From: Zanthoxylum bungeanum
Taxonomy: Eukaryota; Streptophyta; Magnoliopsida; Sapindales; Rutaceae
DNA: 64,000 bases
Direction of reading: 5' to 3'
Assembly: GCA_019454045.1 (NCBI GenBank)
Contig: SKCR01034805.1
Location: 1-64,000, forward strand
Each line of letters opens with the position of its first letter. Position 1 is the first letter of the stretch. The notes below the pieces were generated by a model. The model was given only the letters and a program-made list of their open reading frames with translations. It was not told the DNA's origin and did no database searches. Shown here piece after piece: positions 1 through 11,177 of the stretch. The translations under genes and the position numbers were made by a program.

Positions 1-922
1 AGCAGATCCCGCACATCAGTACATATGGACGTACCACATACAGTATCAAAAATCCAAATTTTAAAATCAATAGCGGACACGTTTATTACAATAATAAACA
101 TACCTGAAGTCGGAGCCTTGCTCGACTTCACTTCCTTCATGTTTTTATTGTCCATACAGCAGTCACGCTTTCAGTGACCCCATTTTCCACAGTTTAGGCA
201 GACATCTTGGGATATATCCTATGTCTTCCCAAAAGACTGTGACGATTTTACCTTTGCCCTTTCACAACCCCAGAAGCCTTCGGCCAAGCCTTGCCTTCTT
301 GGATGTTGAAGTAAAATGCGCTTTGTACTTCTTGCCCTTTTAGAAGCTTTGGCTATGCCTCCTTGAGCATAGCCATTAACTCTCCAAGAGTTTTCTCTTG
401 GTTCATTATGAACCCGCCCCAGCATTCGGGCAGAGACTGTAAGATCAAATCTATAGAAGTCTCGGCCTCGTAGGTAATGCCCAGCTAACCTAGCTGTTCG
501 ATGTCAGCAATCATCTGCGACACCTAGTGCTCGACATATGTACCCTCTGACATTCGCGAGTGAAAGAGCTTCCTTTTTGCAATTCATACTTCTAATATAT
601 AAGGTTAGATCCATGAAGATCTTTTAATTTCAATATCATGGTATAAGGATCTAATCCTTAGTTATGACAACGAAATTAAGGAGTCATTGCGGCAAGCATA
701 ACGGATTAAGCACTAAATTTATCATCACTATGAGTCTTCCAAAGCTCATGCTCTACTATTTGCTCAACTCTGGGCTCAGGCCCGAAAGGTTTCTCTATGA
801 CATAGAGCAACTTCTCGGCTTCCAGGACTATCCTGAGATTCATCTCCCAATCTGGAAAATTAGAGTCGTTAAAGACATTGTCACTTAGGATTATGTCCTT
901 TGACGCTAATCTTTCCAGTTAT
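1..922 (-). pseudogene. Copia-A gag, broken, runs off the left edge
   Basis: Remnant of the capsid/nucleocapsid (gag) gene of a Ty1/copia retrotransposon. It is a same-family copy of the better preserved gag at 40527-41414, in opposite orientation; long stretches match in order, including the zinc-knuckle region near 150-210 and the lysine-rich stretch before it. The expected start codon at 920-922 reads ATA instead of ATG, and the frame is interrupted several times; the longest open piece is only 68 codons (219-425). The gene continues to the left edge, so pol is outside the window. Product would have been a virus-like-particle protein. Not functional. Confidence in family is high; exact lesions were not counted. 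Confidence 0.8.
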
Positions 923-3224
923 ATTGATTGTTATAGTCCAACTATCCAATCAATGATTTCGGGTATAATTAAATGTAATGATTACTATAGTCCAACTATA
1001 TAATCAACTACAAATGATCGGTTACATTCAAATGTAATGATTACTATAGTCCAACTATATAACCAACTACAAATGAAGTTGTTTGAATACAGTCCAACTG
1101 TTTAAAGAAAGCAATATTAAATATTAGTCCAACTAATATATTTATAACTACGATAAAATAAAAGAGCGCGTATTGGCACGTATCTAAACGAAATTTCAAA
1201 TTTTATACTAGCCTCCCACGATTTTTCAGCGAGCCTCTAACCCTCAGTGGAGTACTCAGGAAACCTAATTTCCTAGCGGGCTAGGATCCTGTTAAATAAC
1301 ACAAAACCTTGACTTTGGCTAACAAGTTGTATGAAACTTAACTAAGTAGATCTCTAAGATCAATTGGATCTCATCCAATTCCTAGATCCGGTAGGTGGAC
1401 CTCCAAGTCCGAAACATATATCCAATATATTTCCTAACCTTTTCCTATGAATCAACTAAGCCTTGGTTTTGGCTCAACAAACTTAATGATTCCAGTTAAG
1501 CGCGACTCATTGACAGTGGGAAAGCTTCGTAATCCACGTCGATGAACTATAAGTGACCTTGACTTTGGCCAACAAGTCACAACCGCCCAAGACATGCGAT
1601 ATAGAACAAAGCTTTCGTGGTTCAAACTCATATGCGATGGACATTGATCTTGACTTTGGCCAACAAACCAATCCCAATCTTGGATCTTGAGAGAGAACCA
1701 CTCAATGGAAGGAAAAACGCTTAATATTGTATTGAGGGTTTTTCGCGTAAATTGGTAACCAATTTATTATCTTTGATTAGGTCTCATCATACACACTTAA
1801 GCATGCATTCTAAAAGCATAATAAAGCGCGAAATAAATTAATAATGATATGCGGATGGATATATAACAAATTTGTTCCTATAACAAATCTCTTTATTTCC
1901 TCTCTCCGCTAGCACTATTCTTACTTCTACCCAATTACATAATACATTAAAGAAACCTCATTAATATTGAAGGGAATTGGTGAGAAGAGAAATACAAAGA
2001 GAATAAAGATAATAGGCTGGACACGCATGTCCAATTTAATAAATTCTAAATTTATTACAACAATTTCCAAAATTGCCCTCACCATTCTAATATCCATCTG
2101 ATATACATTATTCATACAATACATCCATGTATTCACACAAAGTATGTTATTCAATCAATCTAATCCAATTAATTAATCTTTGAATTAATGACCATCCAAT
2201 GTTCAAACAACGATTTGATTTGCGCGAGTCCAACTCGTTTAAGAATAAATAATCAAAGTAAGTATTCTTGAATTATATCGAACTACAATTTTAAATCCAG
2301 TTTTAAATTGTATCCAATACTAATTCATTTTTAATTCCAAATTAAATAATTACACTTATTTTAGTGCCTTTTAGACTTGGATTCCAAATCCAATATTAAT
2401 GGGTCTCAAAGGCCCAATTAGTATCCAATACTATTCAATTAAAGTCCAATGAGCTTTCAATTAATTCTTTAAGCATGGGCTTTGGCCAATATGGATCAAA
2501 CCCAAAATGCCAAGGCCCAAATAGGGATCACCATTTGCCATAAAATCAATTTTGGCCCATTAGGCCCAATTAAATATTAAAAGGCCCAAAAGTTATATTT
2601 GGACTTTATGGAATGGTTTTAGGCCTAATATGGATCCAATCCAATTGTCCTAAACCAAGCTTGGCCCAACCAAGCCCATTAAGCCCAAATACAACAAAAT
2701 TATCCCAATCCAATTTTAAAGACTAACATTAATTAATATAACATTCCAAATATTACATTAATTTTAATTAAATTGTAATTGCCATAATTAATTAATTAAA
2801 CCAATATTTCCAAAACATCAATTAAACTAATTAATCATGCTTTAATTATTCAACTCATGTCCAACACAAATTGAAGCAAAATCAATCTAATACATGCTTC
2901 ACACTTCACGATAATTTGGGGAAATAATATCCAATTTTGATTTCAATCAAATTAAATTAACAATCAATATTCATTTCATGATTTAAACATATCCAATAGT
3001 CTAAAATCAAAAATCACCATGATACACCTAAGGTCTTATATTCGGCCAAGGTTGGATCTTTAGGGAAAATTAATCTAATCAATTTATCTCAAATCTATTG
3101 ATTCACAAATCCAATTTATCATCATCAAAGCTCAACCAAACAACCAATTTGAAAAAATCATGCTCCAAACACAAAATCCCCAAATTAAAGTATATAAACC
3201 CTAGAATAAAATCATGCTTAGAAA
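923..3224 (-). other. Copia-A 5' leader (untranslated region)
   Basis: About 2.3 kb between the primer binding site and the gag start of Copia-A. It has no meaningful coding frame. It holds short repeats: AT-rich units built on 'atagtccaactatat' at about 930-1130, and four copies of a motif like CCTTGACTTTGGCCAACAAG near 1307, 1461, 1557 and 1648. The part around 2370-2700 is full of 'ggcccaa' runs. The same layout is found in the Copia-D leader (38300-40526), so these are family features rather than accidents. Confidence 0.7.
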
Positions 3225-3238
3225 TGGCTCTGATACCA
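3225..3238 (-). promoter_or_regulatory. Copia-A primer binding site
   Basis: Read on the minus strand this is TGGTATCAGAGCCA, complementary to the 3' end of plant initiator-Met tRNA and the usual plant copia primer site. It starts one base after the LTR end at 3240. It fixes both the orientation (minus) and the inner edge of the 5' LTR. Confidence 0.9.
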
Positions 3239-3239
3239 T

Positions 3240-4971
3240 TGTAAGTGTTCCTAGAACATGCCAAGGATCTCTAAGATTATATTGTGTGTGAATAAATCAA
3301 ATAAGTTGCGGAAATACTTACAATGATCGGATGTTGAGATTTCAAAAATCTTTTCGTTTTGGAAGCTCCAAGCTTTGTGTTTGTCTTCCAAACTCAAGGA
3401 TGAGTTTCCCTATCACCTTTTTTAACTCATTGAAAGTGCTAGCTCAAGTTGATTTTGAAGCAAAATCAATGGAGGAAGAATGAGGAGGTTCACGGCAATG
3501 TGTGGGAGAGGGAGAGAGTTTTTGTTTTCTTGATATTTGAATCTAAAATCAAATTACCAATTACAAAAAATCAAAGTTGGTATATGTCTTTCAAAATAAA
3601 AAACAAAGTGTGTTGGTTTAGATTGTGTGTTAAAAAAATAATCCAAGCTTTACACAATCTTTAACAACTTCCATCACAAGTCAAACTTGTTGATGTAAGT
3701 CAAGTGGGTCCCACCACTTTTAAATTCCAAATTTAAGTCGAACAATCTAACACGCAACTTCATTCGGGCCCGGGTTCGTTTAATTCCGAATTAAACGAAT
3801 TTTCCATTGTGACATACTTAAATATAATTTAATTAAATAATTATGCCTTGCAAAATTATTATTAAAGTCACTTACGAATTAATTCTAAATTAATTCGTTT
3901 GCCCGAATTAAAATCTAATTTTAATTCCGCTTTGAAATATAATTTCAATTAATATATTCAATATATTATTTAATCTATTAATTCCAAATTAATCGTTCTC
4001 TCTCTCTTCTATCCAATTTTATCCCAGATAAATTCTTGCCGCAATTAATCCCAGATTAATTTTCTTTCTCTTCTAATTAATCCTAGATTAATTCTGTTCG
4101 AGTCAAATATCATCAGTGAATCTTTGGGAAGCGACCCAAGAGATCCCTGGATATATTGGCAGTAAATACGGTCTTCAGACTATCCGAATACGTGCGTACC
4201 CGGTACCGCATTCTTACTGATTTACAAGACATGGTTGGCTTCTAGCAAAGCACCGTGCCTACTCAATTCTCCAGAAATATTCTTTTAAGGAATACATAAT
4301 TTTTATCAAGCGTAGTATACTAAGTATTGCGTATTAAGATCCAATATCAGATGTCACATGCTAGGCCTGAGACTGGAATTGTGTCTGCCCCGTACGAAGC
4401 ATATATCGGATCACTAGTAACTAGTCTGTGTAATCGGATAATCATGACCTTGTCATATTATCCCGATAGCTGCAGCATTTAAGAGTACCAGTTCTGTATC
4501 CTACGTGATCATCATCTCCATATGACTGAAGTGATATTTCCATCTTGACATCACACCCAATACACTACGATTTTCAGTATACCCAGAAGAGGCGTACTGG
4601 TCACGATATACGACATGTACTGGTCTCAGCGGATTTTACTAACCGATCCGTGTTAGTAAATCTTGACCAGGAACTTTATTTAAGGATATACATCTTATAG
4701 TACGCTTCCCAATGTCAATTACAAACTATGTTGTAACTGCGCACTATATTATAAATCCTAGGGCTTTGTCTAATATACACGTATCACTAAACCAGATTTA
4801 GTTTCAATCTAATCATAATTAGATATCTAATCGTAATTAGATCGAATATGTGTATAAAAGACAAGAGGTGGTACCATTAAATAAGTAAAATTATGGAAAA
4901 TGAAATTGCTCGTATTCATGAATCGGACATAAATACGATCCGGATTAGTACTCTGAGCACCAACCCTAACA
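3240..4971 (-). repeat. Copia-A 5' LTR
   Basis: About 1.73 kb with TG...CA ends on both strands (TGTAAGTG at 3240, CTAACA at 4971). The inner end adjoins the primer binding site. The portion from about 3780 to 4560 is clearly related to the Copia-D LTR (36464-38299), including repeated AATTAATC-type blocks and a conserved stretch around 4110-4450. The LTR start (right end) instead resembles the solo LTR at 14140. A TATA-like stretch 'tgtataaaag' lies near 4851-4860, read on the plus strand only. Confidence 0.85.
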
Positions 4972-5013
4972 AATTGGCACTCCAAACACCAACTCCATCA
5001 AAATCCCACTTGC
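4972..5013 (-). repeat. First ~31 bp of Copia-B 3' LTR plus polypurine tract
   Basis: Directly after the pol stop codon, read on the minus strand, comes an AAGTGGGATTT polypurine tract (5004-5013). An LTR start follows (TGATGGAGTTGG, 5003 leftward), and its first 31 bp are present before the Copia-A LTR begins at 4971. The same LTR start is seen near 12845 and 13881. Copia-A therefore inserted about 31 bp inside the Copia-B 3' LTR; the remainder must lie left of the window. Confidence 0.75.
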
Positions 5014-8000
5014 TTAGTACCAATCTGGATGGTATCGTAGTCCCATCTCCTCCACATCTTTATCGAATAACTTAGGAGGTAAGGCCTTTGTAAGCGGGTC
5101 TGCTACGTTGTCTTGTCCTTGAACCTTCAAGACCAATATGTCTTTTCGTTCAATAATCTCTCTAATTACGCGGTATTTCCTTTCCACGTGTTTAGACTTG
5201 GAATGCGCCCTCAGCTCCTTAGCCTGCGCGATGGCTCCATTATTATCACAGTACAATGGGATCGAATTCGCAATACTAGGCACATCGCCAAGTTCTGTGA
5301 GAAAATTTCTAATCCAAACAGCTTCTTTAGCACCTTCTAAAGCCGCTATAAATTTTGCCTCAGTGGTGGAATCAGCTGTTGAGCCTTGCTTTGAACAACG
5401 CCAACTAACAACGCCACCGTTAAGGGTAAATATGTATTCTGATGTAGATTTTCTATCATCTGGATCTCCCTGGAAGTCGGAGTCTGAATAACCCTTAACT
5501 TGTAGCTCATTTTCTCCATATATCAGAAACTTATCCTTAGTACCTTTAAGATATTTTATGATATGTTTCACGGTTGTCCAATGATCATTACTTGGATCAA
5601 ATTGATATCGGCTGGTCACACTGACGCCGAAACTGATGTCAGGTCTAATACATAGCATAACATATATTATGCTTCCAATACAAGAAACATATGGCAAGTT
5701 AGACATCCTAACTCTCTCTTCCTCAGTTTGAGGTTCTATTTTCTTCGAAAGATGTATGCCGTATCGGAAAGGTACATTTACTACCTTGTAGTTGGTAAAA
5801 CTGTACCTTTCTAATATCTTGTCTATGTACGTCGATTGTGACAACCCTATAAGCTTCCTAACTCTATCTCGGTAGAGCCTTATACCTAGTATAAAAGAAG
5901 CTTCACCCATATCTTTCATGGATAAGTTCTTGCAAAGGTAGGCTTTCACACTTTGCATCTTCCCTATATCATTTCCTATGATAAGGATGTCATTTACATA
6001 CAAGATTAGGAAAACTATCATGCTCCCACTAACTTTCTTATAAACACATGGTTCTTCCTCATTTTTGATGAATCCAGATAATCTAATTATCTCATCAAAA
6101 CGACGATTCCAGTTTCAGGATAACTTTTTAAGTTCATAAATAGACTTTTGGAGCTTACAAACCAAGTTTGAAGTCTCACTGGATACGAAACCCTCTGGTT
6201 GTTCCATATAGATATCCTCTTCAAGGAATCCATTTAGGAAAGCGGTTTTCACATCCATCTGTAATATCTCATAGTCGTGATATGCATCAATGGCTAAAAG
6301 AATCCTAATGGATTTTAGCATGGCTACTGGTGAAAAAGTTTCCTCATAGTCAATCCCAGGATGTTGAGTGTAACCTTTTGCTACCAGTCGGGCCTTAAAG
6401 GTTTCCACCTTTCCATCGGGCCCTCGCTTCATTTTGTAAACCCATTTACAGCCAATAGGTTTAACTCCTTCAGGATGTTCAACTAAGTCCCAGACTTGAT
6501 TGGCATGCATTGAATCCATTTCGGATTTCATGGCTTCCTGCCATTTTCCCTAATCGATATCCAATATCGTTTCGTTATACGTAGTCGGATCTATTTCCTC
6601 CAAGAGGAGAACATCAAAGCTCACATCAAATGTTAAAAATAATCTTTCAGGAGGCTTTGATATTCTATTCGACTTACGTAGAACCTATGTTATAGATCCT
6701 TCACCTAGTTGGATCTCTGGTTCCATCTCAGGTTCCTTACTGTTGGGATCAAACTCATCAAGTTTAATCTCTCTACAATTCCCACTTTCTCTCAAAAATT
6801 GCATTTCAAGAAAAGTTGCAAAGCGAACAACAAATACATTTCGTTGCTCGGAATCATAGAATTGATATCCCATGGAATTATCAGGATATCCAACGAACCT
6901 ACATTTATATCCTCTGGGTGTTAGTTTATCCCGCTGCGCAATTCTAACGTATGCAGGACATCCCCAAATCTTTAAATGCTTAAGACTTGGATTTCTACCG
7001 AACCATATCTGATAGGAGGTCGTAGAAACAACTTTCGATGGAACTCTATTAAGTATGTAGGCAGCAGTTTGTAAAGCGTAACCCCAAAAGTAATAACGAA
7101 GATATGTATAGCTCATCATCGTTCGCACCATATCCAATAAAGTACGATTTCTACGCTCAGACACTCCATTGTGTTGAGGTGTTTCTGATGGGCTATATTG
7201 GGCGAGAATTCCATTCTCCTTTAAATAATTTCTGAATTCTTCACTCATGTATTCACCATCTCGATCTGATCTAAGGCATTTGATGAATTTACTGGTTTGT
7301 TTTTCTACTTTGTTTCGGAATATTTTGAACTTGTCAAATGTTTCTGACTTATATTTATGTACTGAAAGTCACAAAGTATGTGGAACCATAATGAACGGCA
7401 TGATTGAATGGACCACACACATCGTTATGTATTAGCTCCAGTAAATATCCAACACGGTGTCCAACACCTTGAAATGGGGCATTTGTCATCTTTCATTGGA
7501 TACATGACTCACAAATCGGATAATGAGCTAAAGTAAGATTTTCAATCAAACCATCCTTTACCAATTTGGATAGACGTCTAACACCTATGTGGCCCAATCT
7601 CATATGCCATAATTCAGTATTATTTAGTTCAGACTTCTTACTTGTATTTTTCTCTATATTAAAGACATCTCTATATATTTCCAAAACATAGTGACCATTT
7701 GATAAAGAACATTCACATTTGAATAAATTATCTTTATCATACAAACATAAAGTTTCATCTTTAATGTTTATTTTATATCTCTCTTTATCTAATATTGGCA
7801 GCGATATTATTTGTCTGATAAGTGAGGGAACATAATAACAGTCATGTAAATCTAATTTACATCCATTTGGGAGATCTAGAACAAATGTTCATATGGCCTT
7901 GACATCCAATGTCTTTCCATTGCCAACTCTAAGCTGGATCTCCCATTTTATTTAGCCTTCTTTTAACCGTCATTTCCTGTAGGGAATTGCAAATATGAGT

Positions 8001-8030
8001 AAGACTCCCAGTGTCTAACACTCATCCACT
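5014..8030 (-). pseudogene. Copia-B pol polyprotein, broken
   Basis: Degenerate Ty1/copia pol in the order protease, integrase, reverse transcriptase, RNase H (right to left). Visible: protease active site DTGS (8004-8015); the GAG-pre-integrase block with its HLGH-like motif replaced by MRLGHIG (7493-7744); integrase C-terminal half with the 'NGVSERRNRTLLDMVR' signature (6685-7248); reverse transcriptase N-terminal half (6115-6531); and RT plus RNase H (5014-6021) ending in GLRYHPDWY. The catalytic YVDD box reads YVND near 5985-6000, so an essential aspartate is Asn. RNase H keeps its DSDF and CDN motifs. Frames are separated by stops and frameshifts, so no active enzyme is expected. Neighbours: gag to the right, 3' LTR start to the left. 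Confidence 0.9.
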
Positions 8031-8104
8031 ATTTGAATCTAAGGCTAATGAGATGTCAATAATTGGAAAAATACAAAGCGTACCTGAGGGTCCTGCTTTT
8101 CCTT

Positions 8105-8902
8105 TTAGCTCTGGACAGTCTTCCAGTGTCCAGACTTTTTACATTGTAGACAATGATCACGAGCTACTTTCGGTTTTGCGCCTTTGCGCTTCTTGGAGTT
8201 TTTCTTTGATATCTTCTTCTTCCCCATCTTAATTTTCTTTGACTTCCCAGAAGTCTTTGAAGAGCCAGCTCTACCATGGAGATATAATGTGGGGTTGCCT
8301 TTCTTCAAATCTTGCTCCGCCGTGCGTAAAATGTTATGAATTTCTTCGTATGTGGCTTGCATCGAATGCATATGGAAATTTAATACAAAGCCAACATAAG
8401 AACCAGGCAAAGAAGACATAATCAAATTACGGCCCAGCCGTTCATCAAACACAATGCCCTGTCATTGCAGACATCGAATTTGGTCTATCATGTTTAAAAC
8501 ATGAGCGCTGACATCTCCTCCCTCCTTGATTTCAGCACAGAACAATTCCCTAGACCTTCGATAAAGTTCCATCTCTTGATTTGCCTCGAACAACTCCTTG
8601 AGTGTTCGCTTGATGCTCCAAGCATCAGGTACTTTAATGTACTGTCTCAACAAATCTGGAACCATCGATCCCAAGATGTAGGATTTCAACTTCAGGTTAT
8701 CATCCTTCCATCTATCAAAAGTTTCTCGCTCTTCCGGAGTGGAGTCATGATCGATATCAACAGGTAGTGGATTGATCATGACATAAGTCAACTTTTCATA
8801 CTCCAAGACAAGGCGTATGTTCATTTCCTATTCTAAATAGTTCTCAGCTCCTTTTAGATTATATGAATCCAAAAGTTTCATCAATGGATTAATGGCAACC
8901 AT
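8105..8902 (-). pseudogene. Copia-B gag, broken
   Basis: Gag of Copia-B on the minus strand, probable start at 8900-8902 (MVAINPLMKLL). The N-terminal part (8462-8902) carries a UBN2-like copia gag region with one in-frame stop near 8828, followed by a frame change near 8455. The C-terminal part (8105-8452) is lysine-rich and contains a CCHC zinc-knuckle (CLQCKKSGHWK) that is frameshifted just before its last cysteine. It is a different family from the Copia-A and Copia-D gags. It would have made the particle protein that packages element RNA. Confidence 0.85.
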
Positions 8903-9492
8903 CTACAAGACAACATTTTTTTGTAGTAGCAGAACAGTTTTCATTTCAAAAGTGATAACACTAATTGATTATGGAATTTTAAATCTATTAGTGTCGTCCC
9001 ACTACTTTACGTAATTCTGTAATCTCCCTTAACGGAAAAATAGAAATTTGACTATCAAAATTTCATAGCGGGAAGTGGATCCAATGACATTTACTCTAGC
9101 CTCACACTAATGACGATATTGACCTTTGTAAACTCATTAGGTATACCTCCAAGGTCAATCACTTCATGTGACTCATAGTTTGGTCCTGAATCATTTCTTA
9201 TCCTCACACTAATGACGATATTGGATTAAGACGTGTTCTAGGTGTATACTTATCAATGTGTACTAATGAGCTTCGTATGTACACACTCACACTAATGAAG
9301 ATATTGGGTGACTGCATTAACTCATCACGCTACATCTAATGTTTTACCGGAGCGACCTAAGTTCTGAGCACTTATACCCTCACATTAATGGCGATATTGG
9401 ATATAAGTAGTAAGAACCCATTCATCTCCATATTGACAAGACGGACCATCCAATAATGCTCCAACATTATTAATACTATTACTTGGGCTAGT
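8903..9492 (-). other. Copia-B leader with four phased repeats
   Basis: Untranslated leader between the 5' LTR and gag. Four copies of a motif close to CTCACACTAATGACGATATT lie at about 9101, 9203, 9286 and 9378, spaced 83-102 bp apart with unrelated sequence between. I could not find the usual initiator-Met primer site next to the LTR; the bases after the LTR end on the minus strand (ACTAGCCCAAGT) do not match a primer site I know. Confidence 0.6.
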
Positions 9493-11177
9493 TGTGGAAC
9501 CCCTCGGTGCCGGGCAGCGGAAATGGGTCTAACCCATGAATGTCAAGTATGGGTTACAAGTGTATAGGAAAAAAATCGGGACTGAATCGGAGTTCAGAAA
9601 CTCAAAAACGAAGAAAAAAATTGCCGCGCACACAATATCAAATCACTTTTTTTTTTTATTTGTTTTCATTGTTTTTGAATTCAAAGCTTTAGCTCCAATT
9701 CCAGTGAGCTGAAGCGATTAGTGTATTTTACCCTAATCACTTCTGATTCTCCCTAAACACTTAAAAAAACACCAAAAATTAATTTTTAATTTCAAAACCA
9801 ACATTAACACATGTTGTAGAATAAAAATCAAGTTTTTTAAAATATCAAATATTTTTCCAAAAACATAAATTTATTCTAAATACGCACTTGCGTAAATTTT
9901 GAATCCAATACACAAACCAAATTAGAATCCAAATAAGAAATGTCTCGTGAATAATTCTAGGTCACCCAAAGGTGGTCAAGTGATTTTAGAATGGTAGTCA
10001 TAGCTCTAAGCTTTAATCAAGAGTTCCAAACTCTAATTAATTGTTCCATGTCCAACATGAACATTTTTTACCTAATTATAAGCATGTTGTGTTTATACTT
10101 CAAAAGCATCATAACACAATTTATTAGCCTTATTTCAACATTAAGCTATGTGATCATGCATCTAATACATAAATAAACATAGCTTAGGGGAAGATCAAAT
10201 ATTACCTAGTAAGCTTGATGCAAGATCCAACATACTTCTCCATTGTTGAAATCGTCGGAGAACCTCCAAGGTGTGCAAGCTTGACTTCAAGATCCAATCT
10301 TGTTTCCAATTCTTCCAAGCTTCACTTCAAGATCCAATCTTGTTTTCTCCTAGATGAAATGCTATAGAGACCTCACAAGCTTCTCTAAACACTTCTCTAA
10401 CTTAGGCTAATCTCTTAAGAATTTGCTTATGCTTGTATTTTTACTTGTAATTAAAACCTTCCTAAAGCTTGCTATTTATAGAAAAACTTAGGCAATTTTT
10501 AATTAATAAAAGTTGTAATCAACTTTTAAGTGGGCTTAATCCAATTTGTCCAAATATGTATAATTAGGTGTGACTAATCTCTATTGTCTCCCACTTTAAT
10601 TTAATCCAATTAAATCAAGTCAATGATTAGGAAATGGATTAGTTAAATGTTTGCCACTTTGATTTAATCCAATTAAATCAAGCCAAAATCACCTATTATT
10701 ACATACTTACAATTACTATAATATCCTCAAATGGTAGAGATAATTATGATTTTACAATTAAGCCCTTGTGTAATTATTGAATTAATCCAATTAGGTCAAA
10801 GGAAATAATCAATGTTATCCAATAACACTTGATTATCTTAGTTGATAATTATAATATCAAATATTATCTTTTATCAAAATTAATCGGCTACCCAAGTGTT
10901 CAACGAGTACACTTCATATTGGGACTCTCTAAGTTCAGACACGTTCGTCATATAAGCCTGGCTAATATGTACGCAATTCGGCCACCTCCGAATTATCGAA
11001 GAACACGAACGATCTTTCTGAACTATACAAGTCGAGGTCATCACATATGATTAACAATCCCTCCGGCGTAGGCTATCCGAGTTGTGGTTAGGAAATATAG
11101 AATATATCGTCAAGTTTCCAAGTCGCACATCTCATGTCGACATGTCCACGATTCTTTAATCGTCGTAGGATATCTGA
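9493..11177 (-). repeat. Copia-B 5' LTR, inner part
   Basis: Begins TGTGGAACCCC at 9493, whose reverse complement (an LTR end with CCGCTG followed by CCCCT..CCACA) resembles the end of the solo LTR at 16725-16765. The segment around 10880-11080 also aligns by eye with 14990-15180 of that solo LTR. The LTR is interrupted at 11177 by the inverted duplication and resumes at 13175. Confidence 0.7.

Noticed and set aside
664..888. 74-codon plus-strand frame
   Set aside because: Antisense of the Copia-A gag; the same antisense frame occurs opposite the intact gag at 40638-40871.
5113..5491. Plus-strand frames of 75 and 117 codons
   Set aside because: Antisense shadows of the Copia-B RNase H.
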